Shown here in pieces: positions 9,058-17,665 of a DNA stretch of 64,000 bases. The position numbers were made by a program, and so were the translations under genes. Position 1 is the first letter of the stretch. Each line of letters opens with the position of its first letter. Origin of the DNA: Variovorax sp. Sphag1AA (GTDB lineage Bacteria; Pseudomonadota; Gammaproteobacteria; Burkholderiales; Burkholderiaceae_C); NCBI RefSeq assembly GCF_014192575.1, contig NZ_JACHYC010000009.1, positions 1 to 64,000 on the forward strand, read 5' to 3'. The notes beneath the pieces are model-generated. The model was not told the origin of the DNA and did no database searches. It saw only the letters and a list, made by a program, of their open reading frames with translations.

Positions 9058-9765
9058 ATGTCACATCCCATCCGGATCACATCGCCGGAAGGCACCTTCG
9101 CGGCGTACGTCGCCGAACCCAAGAACACGCCCGCGCCCGCGCCGGCGATCGTCGTCATCCACGAGGTCTTCGGCGTCAACGCCGACCTGCGCCAGACCTG
9201 CGATGAACTGGCTGCGCAAGGCTATCTCGCGATCTGCCCGGACCTCTTCTGGCGCATCGAGCCCGGCATAGCCCTGACGGACCAAACCGAAGCTGAGCGC
9301 ATCAAGGCAACGGCGCTCTACGCTGCCTTTGACCTCGACGCCGGAGTGCGGGACATCGCAGCCGCCATCGAGACCGTGCGGAAGGTGCCGCAGTGCACGG
9401 GCAGGGTCGGCGTGGTCGGCTACTGCCTCGGCGGATTGTTGAGTTACCTGACGACCGCACGTGTCGGCGCCGATGCCGCCGTGGCCTACTACCCCGGCAA
9501 CGCCGACAAGCATCTGGAAGAGGCGGCGGGCGTGAACAGTCCTCTGATCGTTCACCTCGCAGAAGAAGACGAATACATCGGCAAGCCCGCACAACGGCAG
9601 ATCCGCGAGGCGTTCGCGTACCGGCCGACGGTGGAAGTCTTCAGCTATCCCGGATGCGGGCACGCCTTTGCGCGGCACCACGGCATCGCCTATGACGCCG
9701 CGGCCGCCGCACTGGCGAACGAACGGACCCGCGACTTTCTGCAACTGCATCTGAAGCGGGCCTGA
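9058..9765 (+). CDS. dienelactone hydrolase family protein
   Basis: The 235-residue cytoplasmic alpha/beta hydrolase has the complete dienelactone hydrolase triad: nucleophile Cys123 in GYCLGG, Asp171 in EEDEYI, and His202 in GCGHAF. The IHEVFGVN oxyanion motif lies near residues 34-41. Family members open carboxymethylenebutenolides (dienelactones) to maleylacetate in chloroaromatic degradation, but many paralogues act on other lactones or esters. A maleylacetate reductase is encoded about 12 kb downstream (22176-23294), which makes a link plausible but unproven. AAGGAGA is placed just before the ATG at 9058. A hairpin overlapping the stop codon separates it from the convergent AhpD-like gene. 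Confidence 0.9.
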   Translation: MSHPIRITSPEGTFAAYVAEPKNTPAPAPAIVVIHEVFGVNADLRQTCDELAAQGYLAICPDLFWRIEPGIALTDQTEAERIKATALYAAFDLDAGVRDIAAAIETVRKVPQCTGRVGVVGYCLGGLLSYLTTARVGADAAVAYYPGNADKHLEEAAGVNSPLIVHLAEEDEYIGKPAQRQIREAFAYRPTVEVFSYPGCGHAFARHHGIAYDAAAAALANERTRDFLQLHLKRA

Positions 9766-9782
9766 TCGCCCTCGCGGGCGAT
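9765..9782. terminator. hairpin between convergent genes
   Basis: A perfect 7-bp stem (ATCGCCC / GGGCGAT) with a TCGC loop sits between the convergent dienelactone hydrolase and AhpD-like genes. No T-run follows on either side, so termination may be weak or factor-assisted. Confidence 0.5.
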
Positions 9783-9789
9783 GCGCGAC

Positions 9790-10248
9790 TCACTCCAGTG
9801 GGTCGCGCGAGGGGGGCGTGCGCATGCCGACCGACATGCGGTTCCACGCGTTGATGGAGGCGATGGTCCAACTCAGCTCCACGATCTCCTGGTCGCTGTA
9901 GTGCGCCTTCAGTTCCTCGAATGCGGCGTCATGGTCATAGTGATGGTCGGGCAACTGGGTCAGGACCTCGGTCCAGTTGAGCGCGGCGCGCTCGCGGTCG
10001 TCGTAGAAGTCCACCTCGCGCCAGGTCTGGAGACTGTTCAGGCGCTGCCAGCTCTCGCCGTGCTTGCGCAACGTACGCGCATGCATGTCGAGGCAGAACG
10101 CGCACCCATTGATCTGGGAGGCGCGCGTCTGAACGAGTTCCATCAGCGCGGGGCCGAGGGAGGACTTGGCAATTGCGCCATTGACCGAAGCCATTGCCTG
10201 GTAGGCCTTGGGCGCGATCTGAGTCCACGGCAGTCTGGGTTGATTCAT
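9790..10248 (-). CDS. carboxymuconolactone decarboxylase (AhpD-like) family protein
   Basis: The 152-residue protein carries the AhpD-type CxxC and histidine (NGCAFCLDMH, about residues 46-55) and a downstream WTEVLTQLPD segment matching its homologue at 1022-1501. It is likely a cytoplasmic redox protein of the alkylhydroperoxidase-like group rather than a true decarboxylase. It is convergent with the dienelactone hydrolase and lies 40 bases downstream of the cupin gene on the same strand, so cupin and AhpD-like genes probably form one unit. The ATG at 10248 is preceded by AGGAGAAAC, a good ribosome-binding site. Confidence 0.88.
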   Translation of the reverse strand: MNQPRLPWTQIAPKAYQAMASVNGAIAKSSLGPALMELVQTRASQINGCAFCLDMHARTLRKHGESWQRLNSLQTWREVDFYDDRERAALNWTEVLTQLPDHHYDHDAAFEELKAHYSDQEIVELSWTIASINAWNRMSVGMRTPPSRDPLE

Positions 10249-10288
10249 GAGTTTCTCCTGGTGGTGGGTTGAAAGAGCGCAGCCGGCC

Positions 10289-10714
10289 TCAACGGCCTTC
10301 CTGCACCGGAATGAAGAACTGGGCGTTCTTCGGCTTGATCAGCGTGACGATGAACTTCGCGGGTTTGCTGTTGCTCGCGTTGCGGCCGACCGTATGGATG
10401 TCCCCGGGCCCTTCATAGAAGGTCTGCCCCTTGGTGAGCGTGACTTCGTTGCCGCCTTTGAGCCCCATCACGATGGTTCCCTCGAGGACGTAGACGAAGG
10501 CATGCGCGTCGTGCCGGTGGACGGGATCGACCGCGCCCGGGGGATAGTCGACGCTGATCGTCAGCACCTCCTTGCCGGGTATGTCGGGCAGGTCGTGCGT
10601 CATGAGTTCCTTGACGACGGCCTGGGGCGCCGCGGCCGCATGCTGTGCGAGCAGCACGCCGCAGGCCAGGAGCAGTTGTCTTGCTGTGTTTCGGTTGGAG
10701 AACATCGACTTCAT
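10289..10714 (-). CDS. secreted cupin-domain protein
   Basis: The 141-residue product has an N-terminal hydrophobic signal (residues about 12-29, ending AQHAAAA), so export to the periplasm is expected. A single cupin barrel follows: PVHRHDAHAFVYVLEG carries the metal-binding set His66, His68 and a following histidine, and GDIHTVG supplies His107. Small exported cupins of this type are often annotated as cupin-domain proteins without a known substrate. The upstream noncoding segment (10715-10944) separates it from the divergent small gene and CocE hydrolase and contains a short tandem repeat. Confidence 0.85.
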   Translation of the reverse strand: MKSMFSNRNTARQLLLACGVLLAQHAAAAPQAVVKELMTHDLPDIPGKEVLTISVDYPPGAVDPVHRHDAHAFVYVLEGTIVMGLKGGNEVTLTKGQTFYEGPGDIHTVGRNASNSKPAKFIVTLIKPKNAQFFIPVQEGR

Positions 10715-10902
10715 CCTTCAGCGAGTGCTGGTAGTGGTGGTGTCGACAGATCCTATGAACCGACCGCCACGTCAGGTAGACATGCCAAAGGGAGCACGGT
10801 GTTGCTGGCTGCGCACCAGTTCGGTTGTCGCCCCGAGGACAACATTCCAGTGCCCGCCAGCCAGCTTCCGGGGCCTATGGCGTCCACCTAGCATCGAGGC
10901 AT

Positions 10903-10933
10903 CGATCCACCGATCCACCGATCCACCGATCAC
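10903..10933. repeat. 8-bp tandem repeat, three copies plus a partial fourth
   Basis: The unit CGATCCAC is repeated exactly three times (10903-10926) and followed by a degenerate CGATCAC. It ends 12 bases before the ATG of the small gene at 10945, so copy-number change would alter the spacing upstream of its translation start. Confidence 0.85.
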
Positions 10934-10944
10934 GAGGTGAGCAG

Positions 10945-11283
10945 ATGAACCAGACGATCCTTGCGCAAGAGAACGCAGCCTTCAAAGGAAGCGGCGGCGT
11001 CAGCGCCAACAACAGGTCCTTGGGATTTCGCCCCGCGTTTCGCAACAACGAGACCGGCCTCATCTATGCGTCACGCTTCGCAGATGGGAGGCTCGCGCCG
11101 ATTCACCTGATCGATGGCCTGCCCGACGAAGTGGTCATCGCGCGATCGGCCTCAGGCCGGGTCATCTTGGTGAAGCCGTCGGTGCAGGCAGGATTCACCC
11201 TGGACGGCGACTTCTACGATCGCGAGCAGGCGGCATGCAAAAGCCGCCAGGACGCGGCAAGATGTCGAACTTCGGTTTCCTGA
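10945..11283 (+). CDS. small hypothetical protein
   Basis: This 112-residue protein is not recognised. It has no signal peptide, membrane helix or obvious catalytic motif. The N-terminal half (NNRSLGFRPAFRNNETGLIY) and a middle LIDGLPDEVV followed by GRVILVKPSVQAGF look like a compact beta-rich domain. The ATG at 10945 follows GAGGTGA at a suitable distance. The gene ends 21 bases before the CocE-type hydrolase, suggesting cotranscription. The 8-bp tandem repeat immediately upstream may influence its expression. Codon use resembles its neighbours, so I consider it real. Confidence 0.65.
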   Translation: MNQTILAQENAAFKGSGGVSANNRSLGFRPAFRNNETGLIYASRFADGRLAPIHLIDGLPDEVVIARSASGRVILVKPSVQAGFTLDGDFYDREQAACKSRQDAARCRTSVS

Positions 11284-11304
11284 CGCAAACCCTCCTCCGA
11301 CACG

Positions 11305-13194
11305 ATGGCCAGAACAGGAAGAACCGGCTTCGCTGCCGGACTCGCATTCACGGTGGCATTGGCCTCGGCCTTCGCGGCACATGGACAGGAGGGCCCGCTC
11401 GATCCGGACACCGGGCTTCCGGTTTCGAAGCCGTTCAAGTTTCCGGAACTCGGCGTGATGAAGCCGTTCTGGGCTCGCCGCATTACCGGCTACATGACGA
11501 CTGCCGACGGAGCGCGACTGCGCTATAGCGCGCTTCTGCCCAAGAACACGGGCAGGTTCCCGACGGTGCTCACACTCAACGGCTATGACGCCGGATCGAT
11601 CGGAACCACGCCCTACCTGAAGTACAGGACCTCCATGTCGGTGGATCTGGACAAGCGGCTGGTGGAAGCGGGCTACGCGGTGATGGGCGTGAACACGGCC
11701 GGCACCGGCTGCTCCGACGGCAGGCTGGAGTACACGCGGCCTCAACTAGGTCAGCATGGTGCCGAGGCCGTCGAGTTCGCTGCCGTGCAGCCTTGGTCCG
11801 ATGGCAAGGTCGGCATGGTGGGCGCGTCGTACAGCGGGTCGTCCCAGGTCGCAACGGCGCAGAATCGACCGCCGCACCTGCGCGCCATCGTTCCCGGCAT
11901 GGTGCTGACCGACTACCGCGACGCCATTGCGCCTGGCGGCGTGCCCGCACCGGGGTTCCTGACGCCGTTTCGCGTCGTCTTTCGCGGCTACTGGAGTGAC
12001 ATCGTCGCGCAGGCCGCGGAGGAAGAAGGGGATACGCAATGCCTGCAGCAGATCGTGAGGAACCTCGCGGCCGAGGAATCGAACTCGGTGATGCATCTGC
12101 CGGTGGCGCACCCCTTGCGCGACGACTACATGAACAGCTTCGACCTCGCGCGCAATGCGGATCGCATCCAGGTGCCGGTGCTGTCGGTCGAGGCCTTCCA
12201 GGATCAGGCGATCACGCCGCGCAGCAGCCACTATCAGGCCCGGCTGGACCCGGACAAGCTATGGCTGTTCCAGACGAACGGGCGGCACGACATGTACTTC
12301 GCCGCGGCCTTCCAGGCTATGGCAATCCGCTTTCTCGACCGCTTCGTCAAGGGGCAGGACAACGGCTTCGAGCGCGACACACCACGCACGACCGTGTGGA
12401 TGGAGACCTTCGAGACCGGCGACAGCGTGCTCGAACGCCGCGCGTCGCCGCAGCCGCGCTGGACGGTGCACAAGCCCACGGTCAAGCCGTCCGATCTCGT
12501 TGTGAAGGAGTACCACCTGGCGCCGGGCGGCGTGCTTTCCGATGGCGTTTCGCCGGGTGCCGCCGATGGGTTCGACTACCCGGGCGCCGGCGTCGCAGTC
12601 AATGACGTCGCGGGCACCACCTTCTGGGGGCCGCTGCCCGCCGACTGGAAGAAGACGAGCCTTGCCTACACCTCGGCGCCGCTCGAGCGCGACATGTTGG
12701 TGTATGGGCCCGGCAGCGCGGACCTCTGGGTCACGGCCAACGCCGGTGATGCGGACATCCAGGTCACCGTGACCGAGCTTCGTCCCGATGGCCAGGAGAC
12801 CTATGTGCAGCGCGGATGGCTGCGCCTGTCGAATCGAACGCTCGACACGGCGCGATCGACGCCGCTCCTGCCAGTGCATTCGGAGCAACCCGAGCATCTC
12901 AGCCCGGTGCTGCCCGGCCGACCGACCTTCGCGCGCGTGGAGATCAACAAGATGGGCCACTATTTCCGCAAGGGCTCGCGGCTTCGCATCTGGATCGACA
13001 CGCCCTCGCAGACCGGCGGCCTCGTCTTCGACAACTTCACACAGGCGCAGCGCGTGCATGTGCTGCATACCACCAGATACGACTCCATCGTGCGGTTCGG
13101 CCTGCTCCAGGACGTCAGCGGACCGGCCGCATATCCAGAGTGCGGGAAGACGCTGATGCAGCCGTGTCGACCTGATCCCCTGACCGGCCATTGA
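11305..13194 (+). CDS. exported CocE/NonD (X-Pro dipeptidyl-peptidase S15) family hydrolase
   Basis: The 629-residue protein starts with a signal peptide (hydrophobic residues about 9-26, AHGQ cleavage region). Its alpha/beta hydrolase core has the S15/CocE nucleophile motif GASYSG with Ser175, the NTAGTGCSDG oxyanion block (about 130-139), an acidic residue in AFQDQAI, and histidine in NGRHDMY. A C-terminal jelly-roll domain (about 420-629) with PLERDMLVYGPGSADLWV and RKGSRLRIWIDT is the standard non-catalytic domain. Such enzymes cleave esters (cocaine esterase-like) or X-Pro peptides. The absent cytoplasmic context and the signal suggest periplasmic hydrolysis of an ester. The acyltransferase gene follows after 21 bases. 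Confidence 0.88.
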   Translation: MARTGRTGFAAGLAFTVALASAFAAHGQEGPLDPDTGLPVSKPFKFPELGVMKPFWARRITGYMTTADGARLRYSALLPKNTGRFPTVLTLNGYDAGSIGTTPYLKYRTSMSVDLDKRLVEAGYAVMGVNTAGTGCSDGRLEYTRPQLGQHGAEAVEFAAVQPWSDGKVGMVGASYSGSSQVATAQNRPPHLRAIVPGMVLTDYRDAIAPGGVPAPGFLTPFRVVFRGYWSDIVAQAAEEEGDTQCLQQIVRNLAAEESNSVMHLPVAHPLRDDYMNSFDLARNADRIQVPVLSVEAFQDQAITPRSSHYQARLDPDKLWLFQTNGRHDMYFAAAFQAMAIRFLDRFVKGQDNGFERDTPRTTVWMETFETGDSVLERRASPQPRWTVHKPTVKPSDLVVKEYHLAPGGVLSDGVSPGAADGFDYPGAGVAVNDVAGTTFWGPLPADWKKTSLAYTSAPLERDMLVYGPGSADLWVTANAGDADIQVTVTELRPDGQETYVQRGWLRLSNRTLDTARSTPLLPVHSEQPEHLSPVLPGRPTFARVEINKMGHYFRKGSRLRIWIDTPSQTGGLVFDNFTQAQRVHVLHTTRYDSIVRFGLLQDVSGPAAYPECGKTLMQPCRPDPLTGH

Positions 13195-13215
13195 CTCGAG
13201 GGGCGCAGGAACGCG

Positions 13216-14256
13216 ATGCACTACAACCCTGCACTCGATGGCGTTCGCGCCCTGTCGATCCTCGCGGTCGTGCTCTTCCACTCCAACGTGCCGGGCGCCG
13301 GCGGCGGGTTCGCCGGGCTGGACATGTTCTTCGTCCTCTCCGGCTTCCTGATCACGTCGCTGCTGGCCGACGAGTACCGGCAAGCCGGGGACATCCGCAT
13401 CGGCCGCTTCTACGCCCGGCGGGCGCTCAGGCTCTACCCCACCCTGCTGCTCATGCTGGCGGCCTATATCGGGCTGGCACCGATCGTGTGGCCGACCGAG
13501 AACCGATGGATGAGTGCCTCGCTCTCCGCGCTCTACGTCATGGACTACGCGATGGCATTCATCCGGAATCTTCCACCTACCGTCGCGCATACCTGGTCGC
13601 TGGGGGTCGAGGAGAAGTTCTACCTGCTATGGCCGCTCCTGCTTCCGCTCGTGCTGCGCACGCGGCGCCCGGTGGCATGGCTGGTCGCGGCCTTCGTGGC
13701 AGTGACCGCGTGGCGCTATTTCGTCGCGCTCAACTGGGGATGGCGGCAGGCCTACTTCAGCTTCGACACGCGCATGAGCGGCATCCTGCTGGGTGCGATC
13801 GCGGCGCTGGCCCGGCCCAAGGTGTCAGGTGGTTCCGTCGCGGTGGCCAGCGTTGCGCTGGCCTTCGCCATCGCAATGCCATTCATGCCATCGCTGCCGC
13901 TCCATCGCGAGGTCGAGGCAGTGACGCTGTCGATCACGCTTGCGGAGCTTTGCTCCTTCCTCCTGATCTGCCATGTCGCGGATCACGCGCACAGCCGCTT
14001 TCTCGCTTCGCGGCCGATGGTCTACATCGGCCGCCTTTCCTACGGGATCTTCATCTGGCACTTTCCGCTCGTCTTCACGCTCAGGAAGTTGGGCACACCG
14101 GTCTGGATCACGTTGACCTGCGGCATCGCCTTTTCATTCGCCATGGCCGCGATCTGCCTGCACCTGGTGGATATGCCCATCAAGCGATGGCGCGAAAGAG
14201 CATGGCCTCTCAGCCGGCTTGCGGGATCAGCTCCACCCATCCAGTCTGACCCTTGA
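13216..14256 (+). CDS. acyltransferase family 3 (OafA/YrhL-like) membrane protein
   Basis: The 346-residue protein has about ten hydrophobic helices and the AT3 N-terminal signature: LDGVRALSILAVVLFHSN, with the DG.R and catalytic-type histidine (His22), followed by GLDMFFVLSGFLI and the RR.LRLYP motif. These inner-membrane proteins move acyl groups (often acetyl) onto cell-surface glycans or other substrates. There is no C-terminal SGNH domain. It follows the CocE hydrolase closely and its 3' end overlaps the convergent GST gene by 47 bases. The acceptor is unknown. Confidence 0.9.
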   Translation: MHYNPALDGVRALSILAVVLFHSNVPGAGGGFAGLDMFFVLSGFLITSLLADEYRQAGDIRIGRFYARRALRLYPTLLLMLAAYIGLAPIVWPTENRWMSASLSALYVMDYAMAFIRNLPPTVAHTWSLGVEEKFYLLWPLLLPLVLRTRRPVAWLVAAFVAVTAWRYFVALNWGWRQAYFSFDTRMSGILLGAIAALARPKVSGGSVAVASVALAFAIAMPFMPSLPLHREVEAVTLSITLAELCSFLLICHVADHAHSRFLASRPMVYIGRLSYGIFIWHFPLVFTLRKLGTPVWITLTCGIAFSFAMAAICLHLVDMPIKRWRERAWPLSRLAGSAPPIQSDP

Positions 14257-14818
14257 CTCGCGCGATCCATTCGCCAATGGAAGGAAATCGGTCCATCTCG
14301 TAGCCACCTTCGGAAGCCAGCGAGACGTAGGCGAAAACTGCCGTGTCTGCAACCGTATAGCGCTCTTCGACCAGCCAGGTTCGCCCGTCCAGCCATCCTT
14401 CCAGCATCTCGAGGGCCGCGTAACCCTCGGCATGAAAGCGCTGGATCTCCTGTTCTCTGCCGCTAGTGAGGCCACGCAAATGCCATACGCGCGGTATCGC
14501 GATCGGCTTCTGCAAGTCGGCCTGCTCAAAGAAAAGCCAACTCGTCACCTGCGCGCGAACGAACGGATCGTCCGGGAGGTAGGGCGTGCCCTGCGCCAGA
14601 TAAAGCAGGATCGCGCCGGACTCCACGATCGTCTGGCCGTTGTCGAGTTGGAGGACGGGAACGCGTGCGAAACGGCTGAGCTTGCGAAACGCCGGATCCT
14701 GCGTTTCATGCTTGACGAGATCGAGCGTGATGCGCTCATACGGCAGCCCGAGCTGGCTCAGCAGGATTCGCACCTTCCACGAATTCCCGGACAACCGACT
14801 GTCATAGAGGCGAAGCAT
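14210..14818 (-). CDS. glutathione S-transferase family protein
   Basis: From the ATG at 14818 the product is 202 residues, a normal cytosolic GST length. The N-terminal thioredoxin-like half begins MLRLYDSRLSGNSWKVRILL, with a Ser in the SGNSWK active-site turn, and has the cis-Pro motif RVPVLQLDNG and the glutathione-contacting ESGAILLYL. A helical C-terminal domain follows. The long upstream extension in frame is non-homologous and was rejected. It probably conjugates or transfers glutathione; its place next to a second GST-fold gene and a ring-cleavage cluster suggests a role in aromatic or electrophile metabolism. Its 3' end overlaps the convergent acyltransferase. Confidence 0.88.
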   Translation of the reverse strand: MLRLYDSRLSGNSWKVRILLSQLGLPYERITLDLVKHETQDPAFRKLSRFARVPVLQLDNGQTIVESGAILLYLAQGTPYLPDDPFVRAQVTSWLFFEQADLQKPIAIPRVWHLRGLTSGREQEIQRFHAEGYAALEMLEGWLDGRTWLVEERYTVADTAVFAYVSLASEGGYEMDRFPSIGEWIARVKGQTGWVELIPQAG

Positions 14819-14913
14819 CCATTGGCTCCAACATTGACTGCGCGCCGCGATTTTCCCACCACGAAGGTGGGATGGCGAGATCAAGGCCGGAGCCCAAGGC
14901 CCGCTTGCTGCAA

Positions 14914-16005
14914 TCAATGCATGAGCGCATCCATGGGTCTGGAGTGCGGCAAGCTCCGCACCGAGGCTTCGATCGCCTCCTCGTACAGCGAAGGCCGCTG
15001 GACCAGCGCATCGAAATACCGCGTGACGTTCGGGAGGTCGTCCCACAAAGACGCCAGCCCGAGATAGGCCACGCGAACGAGATTGACACCCCAGACCACG
15101 TCACCGAGAGAAAAGGCGCTTCCCATCAGGTACGGCGACTGCCCATCCAGGTCACGGTCGAGATCCTCGAGCAGCTTGCGCGTATGGAGGCGAGCGGCGC
15201 GCTGGAACTCCGCGTCCCGTCGCCTTGGCAGGCCGCCGCTTTCCTTCGTGATCTTCGCGCGGTAGGCCGCGACGAGTTCGGGCTCCCCGGCATTGGCGGC
15301 GATCAATCCCTCCAGCACCCGGATCTTGTATTCGTACACCGTCTCCATCACCGACTTGAGTGCCTCCGGCCGCATGTCGGCATCCGGATGGAAGCCATAG
15401 AGCAGCGCGGTATTCGGAATCCTGTCGACGATCCCTGCCTGGCGCATCACTTCGGCAATCGCTTCGGGGGCGTTCGGCACGAGCTGGATCGCCTCGCGGG
15501 ATGTCGAATCGAGGTACGCGCAGATCCGCAGCGAATCCGCGATCACACGACCCGCCTGGTGATCGACGAGCAACGGAACGACGCAAGGGTCGAAGCCTTC
15601 AGTTTCCACCGACGTCCGCCCGCTGTAGCCCTTGACGAACTCCCGACCCAGCTCGCGACAGGCGACCAGCCGCAGACGGACCTAGGCAGGGCTGTAGTGT
15701 TCGGCCGGCACAAGCCCTTCGGCGCCCATCGAACTCAGGATGAGCATGTCGTTCGATCGATAGGGCAATCGCTTCTCGTGGAGCACAGCCCGCACCTTCT
15801 GCGAGCACAGCGAGCTCGCAGCATGGAACAGCTCGAAGCGAGGGTTCGCGAAATCGCCCACGATGGTCGAGCGAGCCGGATCCACCATCGCCGCGCGAGC
15901 GGCTGTCGCCATCTTCATCAACGACTCGTCACTCGACATCGAATCGCTCTTGCTTGCGTCGCTCTTGATTGCATTCACGGCAGCTACTCCATCAGGTCCT
16001 GGCAA
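14914..16005 (-). pseudogene. LinD-like long glutathione S-transferase interrupted by an in-frame TAG
   Basis: Reading from the ATG at 16005, 107 codons (thioredoxin-fold half with FELFHAASSLCSQKVRAVL) run to a TAG at 15684-15682. The same frame then stays open for 255 more codons to 14914 and encodes the rest of the domain (FDPCVVPLLVDH, DSLRICAYLD, and a helical C-terminal domain). The context SPA-stop-VRLRL fits loss of one sense codon, most simply Tyr to TAG. The full 364-codon length and the SLCSQKVR motif recall LinD-type reductive dehalogenases, from memory of that family. It is divergent from the amidase and ring-cleavage genes. Either it is a recent pseudogene or TAG is read through; no evidence favours readthrough. 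Confidence 0.8.
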
Positions 16006-16154
16006 AGATTCCAGTAGAAGTTCGAGACACGCGTCTCTCGGCGACCGACTCTAGGCACATCCACATCCACGGTGAAGCCTGCAGTTCTTGCACGCACGGT
16101 TCGAGGACGCCGAACGATCTCACCGCATGCCGTCGTCCATATCGCTGGACGCTG

Positions 16155-16170
16155 TGTCCTGCAAAGGACA
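16155..16170. promoter_or_regulatory. inverted repeat in the divergent intergenic region
   Basis: TGTCCTGCAAAGGACA is a perfect 6-bp inverted repeat with a 4-base spacer, placed between the broken LinD-like gene and the amidase. It is a candidate operator; a second, weaker one (GAGAC-ACGC-GTCTC) is at 16024-16037. No regulator is assigned. Confidence 0.4.
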
Positions 16171-16239
16171 GCAGACGACGGACGCTCATTGGCATATCTT
16201 TTTACGCAAGAGAACAGGCACCGATCGAGTCCCCACGCC

Positions 16240-17631
16240 ATGAGCCACGTCCATCAGTCATCCACCGCAGCATCGCGCTCCCCAACCCTTCGAACCGCGC
16301 TCGATGCGCTCGCGACGCGGCGCATCACCGCTGTCGAGTTGATCGAACAGTCGCTCCAATCCGCGGAGGCCTGCAAGCGAACCGTCAACGCCTTCTCCAT
16401 CGTTGACTGGGATCGTGCGATGGCGGCGGCAGCGGACAGCGATCTGCGCTACGCCCAAGGCACGCAGCGACCGCTGGAGGGCCTGCCGATCGGCGTCAAG
16501 GACCTGATCGACACAAAGGACCTCGAGACCCGGTACGGCTCTGCAGCCTATCTCGGTCATGTCCCCACCGCCGATGCCGACATCGTGAGAGCTCTCGTCG
16601 AGCAAGGCGCGATCCCCATCGGCAAGACGAGTACGCATGAGTTCGCATGGGGCGTCACCACGACCAGCAGCGTCTTTGGTGACACGTTGAACCCACTGGA
16701 CAAGCAACGCATCGCCGGAGGCTCCAGCGGCGGCGCGGCTGCGGCGATCGCCTTTGGTTCGATTGCCGCCGGATTGGGTACGGACACCGGTGGCTCCGTC
16801 CGCATCCCCGCAGCGCTGTGCGACATCGTGGGCTTCAAGCCGACGTTCGGGACACTCTCCACGCGCGGCATATTCCCATTGGCGCCGACGCTCGATCACC
16901 CGGGCCTTCTCGGAGCAACAGTCGATGACGTCGTCCTTCTCGCGAAGGCCCTCCAGATTGAATTCCCCCCGCGCAATGCTTCGGCTTCCGCGCGCCTGGG
17001 CGTCATACGTGGGATTGCCCCAGTGCCCCCGAGCCCGGAGGTCGCCTCTGCATTCGGCAACGCCATCGATTGCATCAACGAAGCGGTGGAGTGCGTGGAG
17101 GTCGATGCCGCGGCATCCGGTCTCTTCGACAAGCTCTACGACGCGTTCGCGAGCATCGTGCTGACCGAAGGCGCCATAGAGCATTTCAGGCGAAACGACT
17201 GGGACCGCATCGTCACGCACTATGGCGCCGAGACCGTCGAGCGCTTGCAGCGGGCAAAGAAGCTGGAGTTGCGTGCCTATGCCGAGGCACAGGAGACGCG
17301 CCGGTCCTTCGCAGCCAACCTGCACCGGGTCATGTCGACGGTCGACTACCTCGTGCTGCCGACCTGCCCTTGCACCGCACCGTTGCGGCACGCGCAATCG
17401 ACCGTGATCTGCGACTGGTCCGGCACTGTGCGCGAGGCGCTCATGACCTACACCGCGCCTTTCAACCTCGCGGGATTCCCCGCCATCTCGATTCCCCTGA
17501 CGCACGCTGGCTGCGCGCTTCCCGCATCGCTGCAGATCGTGGCGCGGCCGGGACAGGACGGCGCGCTCCTTCGGCTTGCGGCGCAGTTGGAGTCGATAGC
17601 GCGCGTCCCATCCCATCGAACGGAACCCTGA
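16240..17631 (+). CDS. amidase signature family enzyme
   Basis: The 463-residue product has the full amidase-signature catalytic set: Lys87 in GLPIGVKDL, cis-Ser162 in GGSSGG and nucleophile Ser186 in DTGGSVRIP. It therefore should hydrolyse a carboxylic amide in the cytoplasm, but AtzF/GatA-like substrates cannot be told apart by motif. The ATG at 16240 was preferred to an upstream in-frame ATG (16072) because homology starts shortly after it. It is the first gene of a plus-strand series (amidase, haem-oxygenase-fold protein, nitroreductase, ring-cleavage dioxygenase, quinone reductase), with a 34-base gap to the next gene, so it may release an aromatic or amine substrate for that pathway. 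Confidence 0.9.
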   Translation: MSHVHQSSTAASRSPTLRTALDALATRRITAVELIEQSLQSAEACKRTVNAFSIVDWDRAMAAAADSDLRYAQGTQRPLEGLPIGVKDLIDTKDLETRYGSAAYLGHVPTADADIVRALVEQGAIPIGKTSTHEFAWGVTTTSSVFGDTLNPLDKQRIAGGSSGGAAAAIAFGSIAAGLGTDTGGSVRIPAALCDIVGFKPTFGTLSTRGIFPLAPTLDHPGLLGATVDDVVLLAKALQIEFPPRNASASARLGVIRGIAPVPPSPEVASAFGNAIDCINEAVECVEVDAAASGLFDKLYDAFASIVLTEGAIEHFRRNDWDRIVTHYGAETVERLQRAKKLELRAYAEAQETRRSFAANLHRVMSTVDYLVLPTCPCTAPLRHAQSTVICDWSGTVREALMTYTAPFNLAGFPAISIPLTHAGCALPASLQIVARPGQDGALLRLAAQLESIARVPSHRTEP

Positions 17632-17665
17632 ATCCACCCCGCCAACGCAACCCAAGGAGATAACT

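Noticed and set aside
12259-13590. 443-codon minus-strand frame opposite the CocE hydrolase
   Set aside because: It is antisense to a well-supported hydrolase and acyltransferase; no motif.
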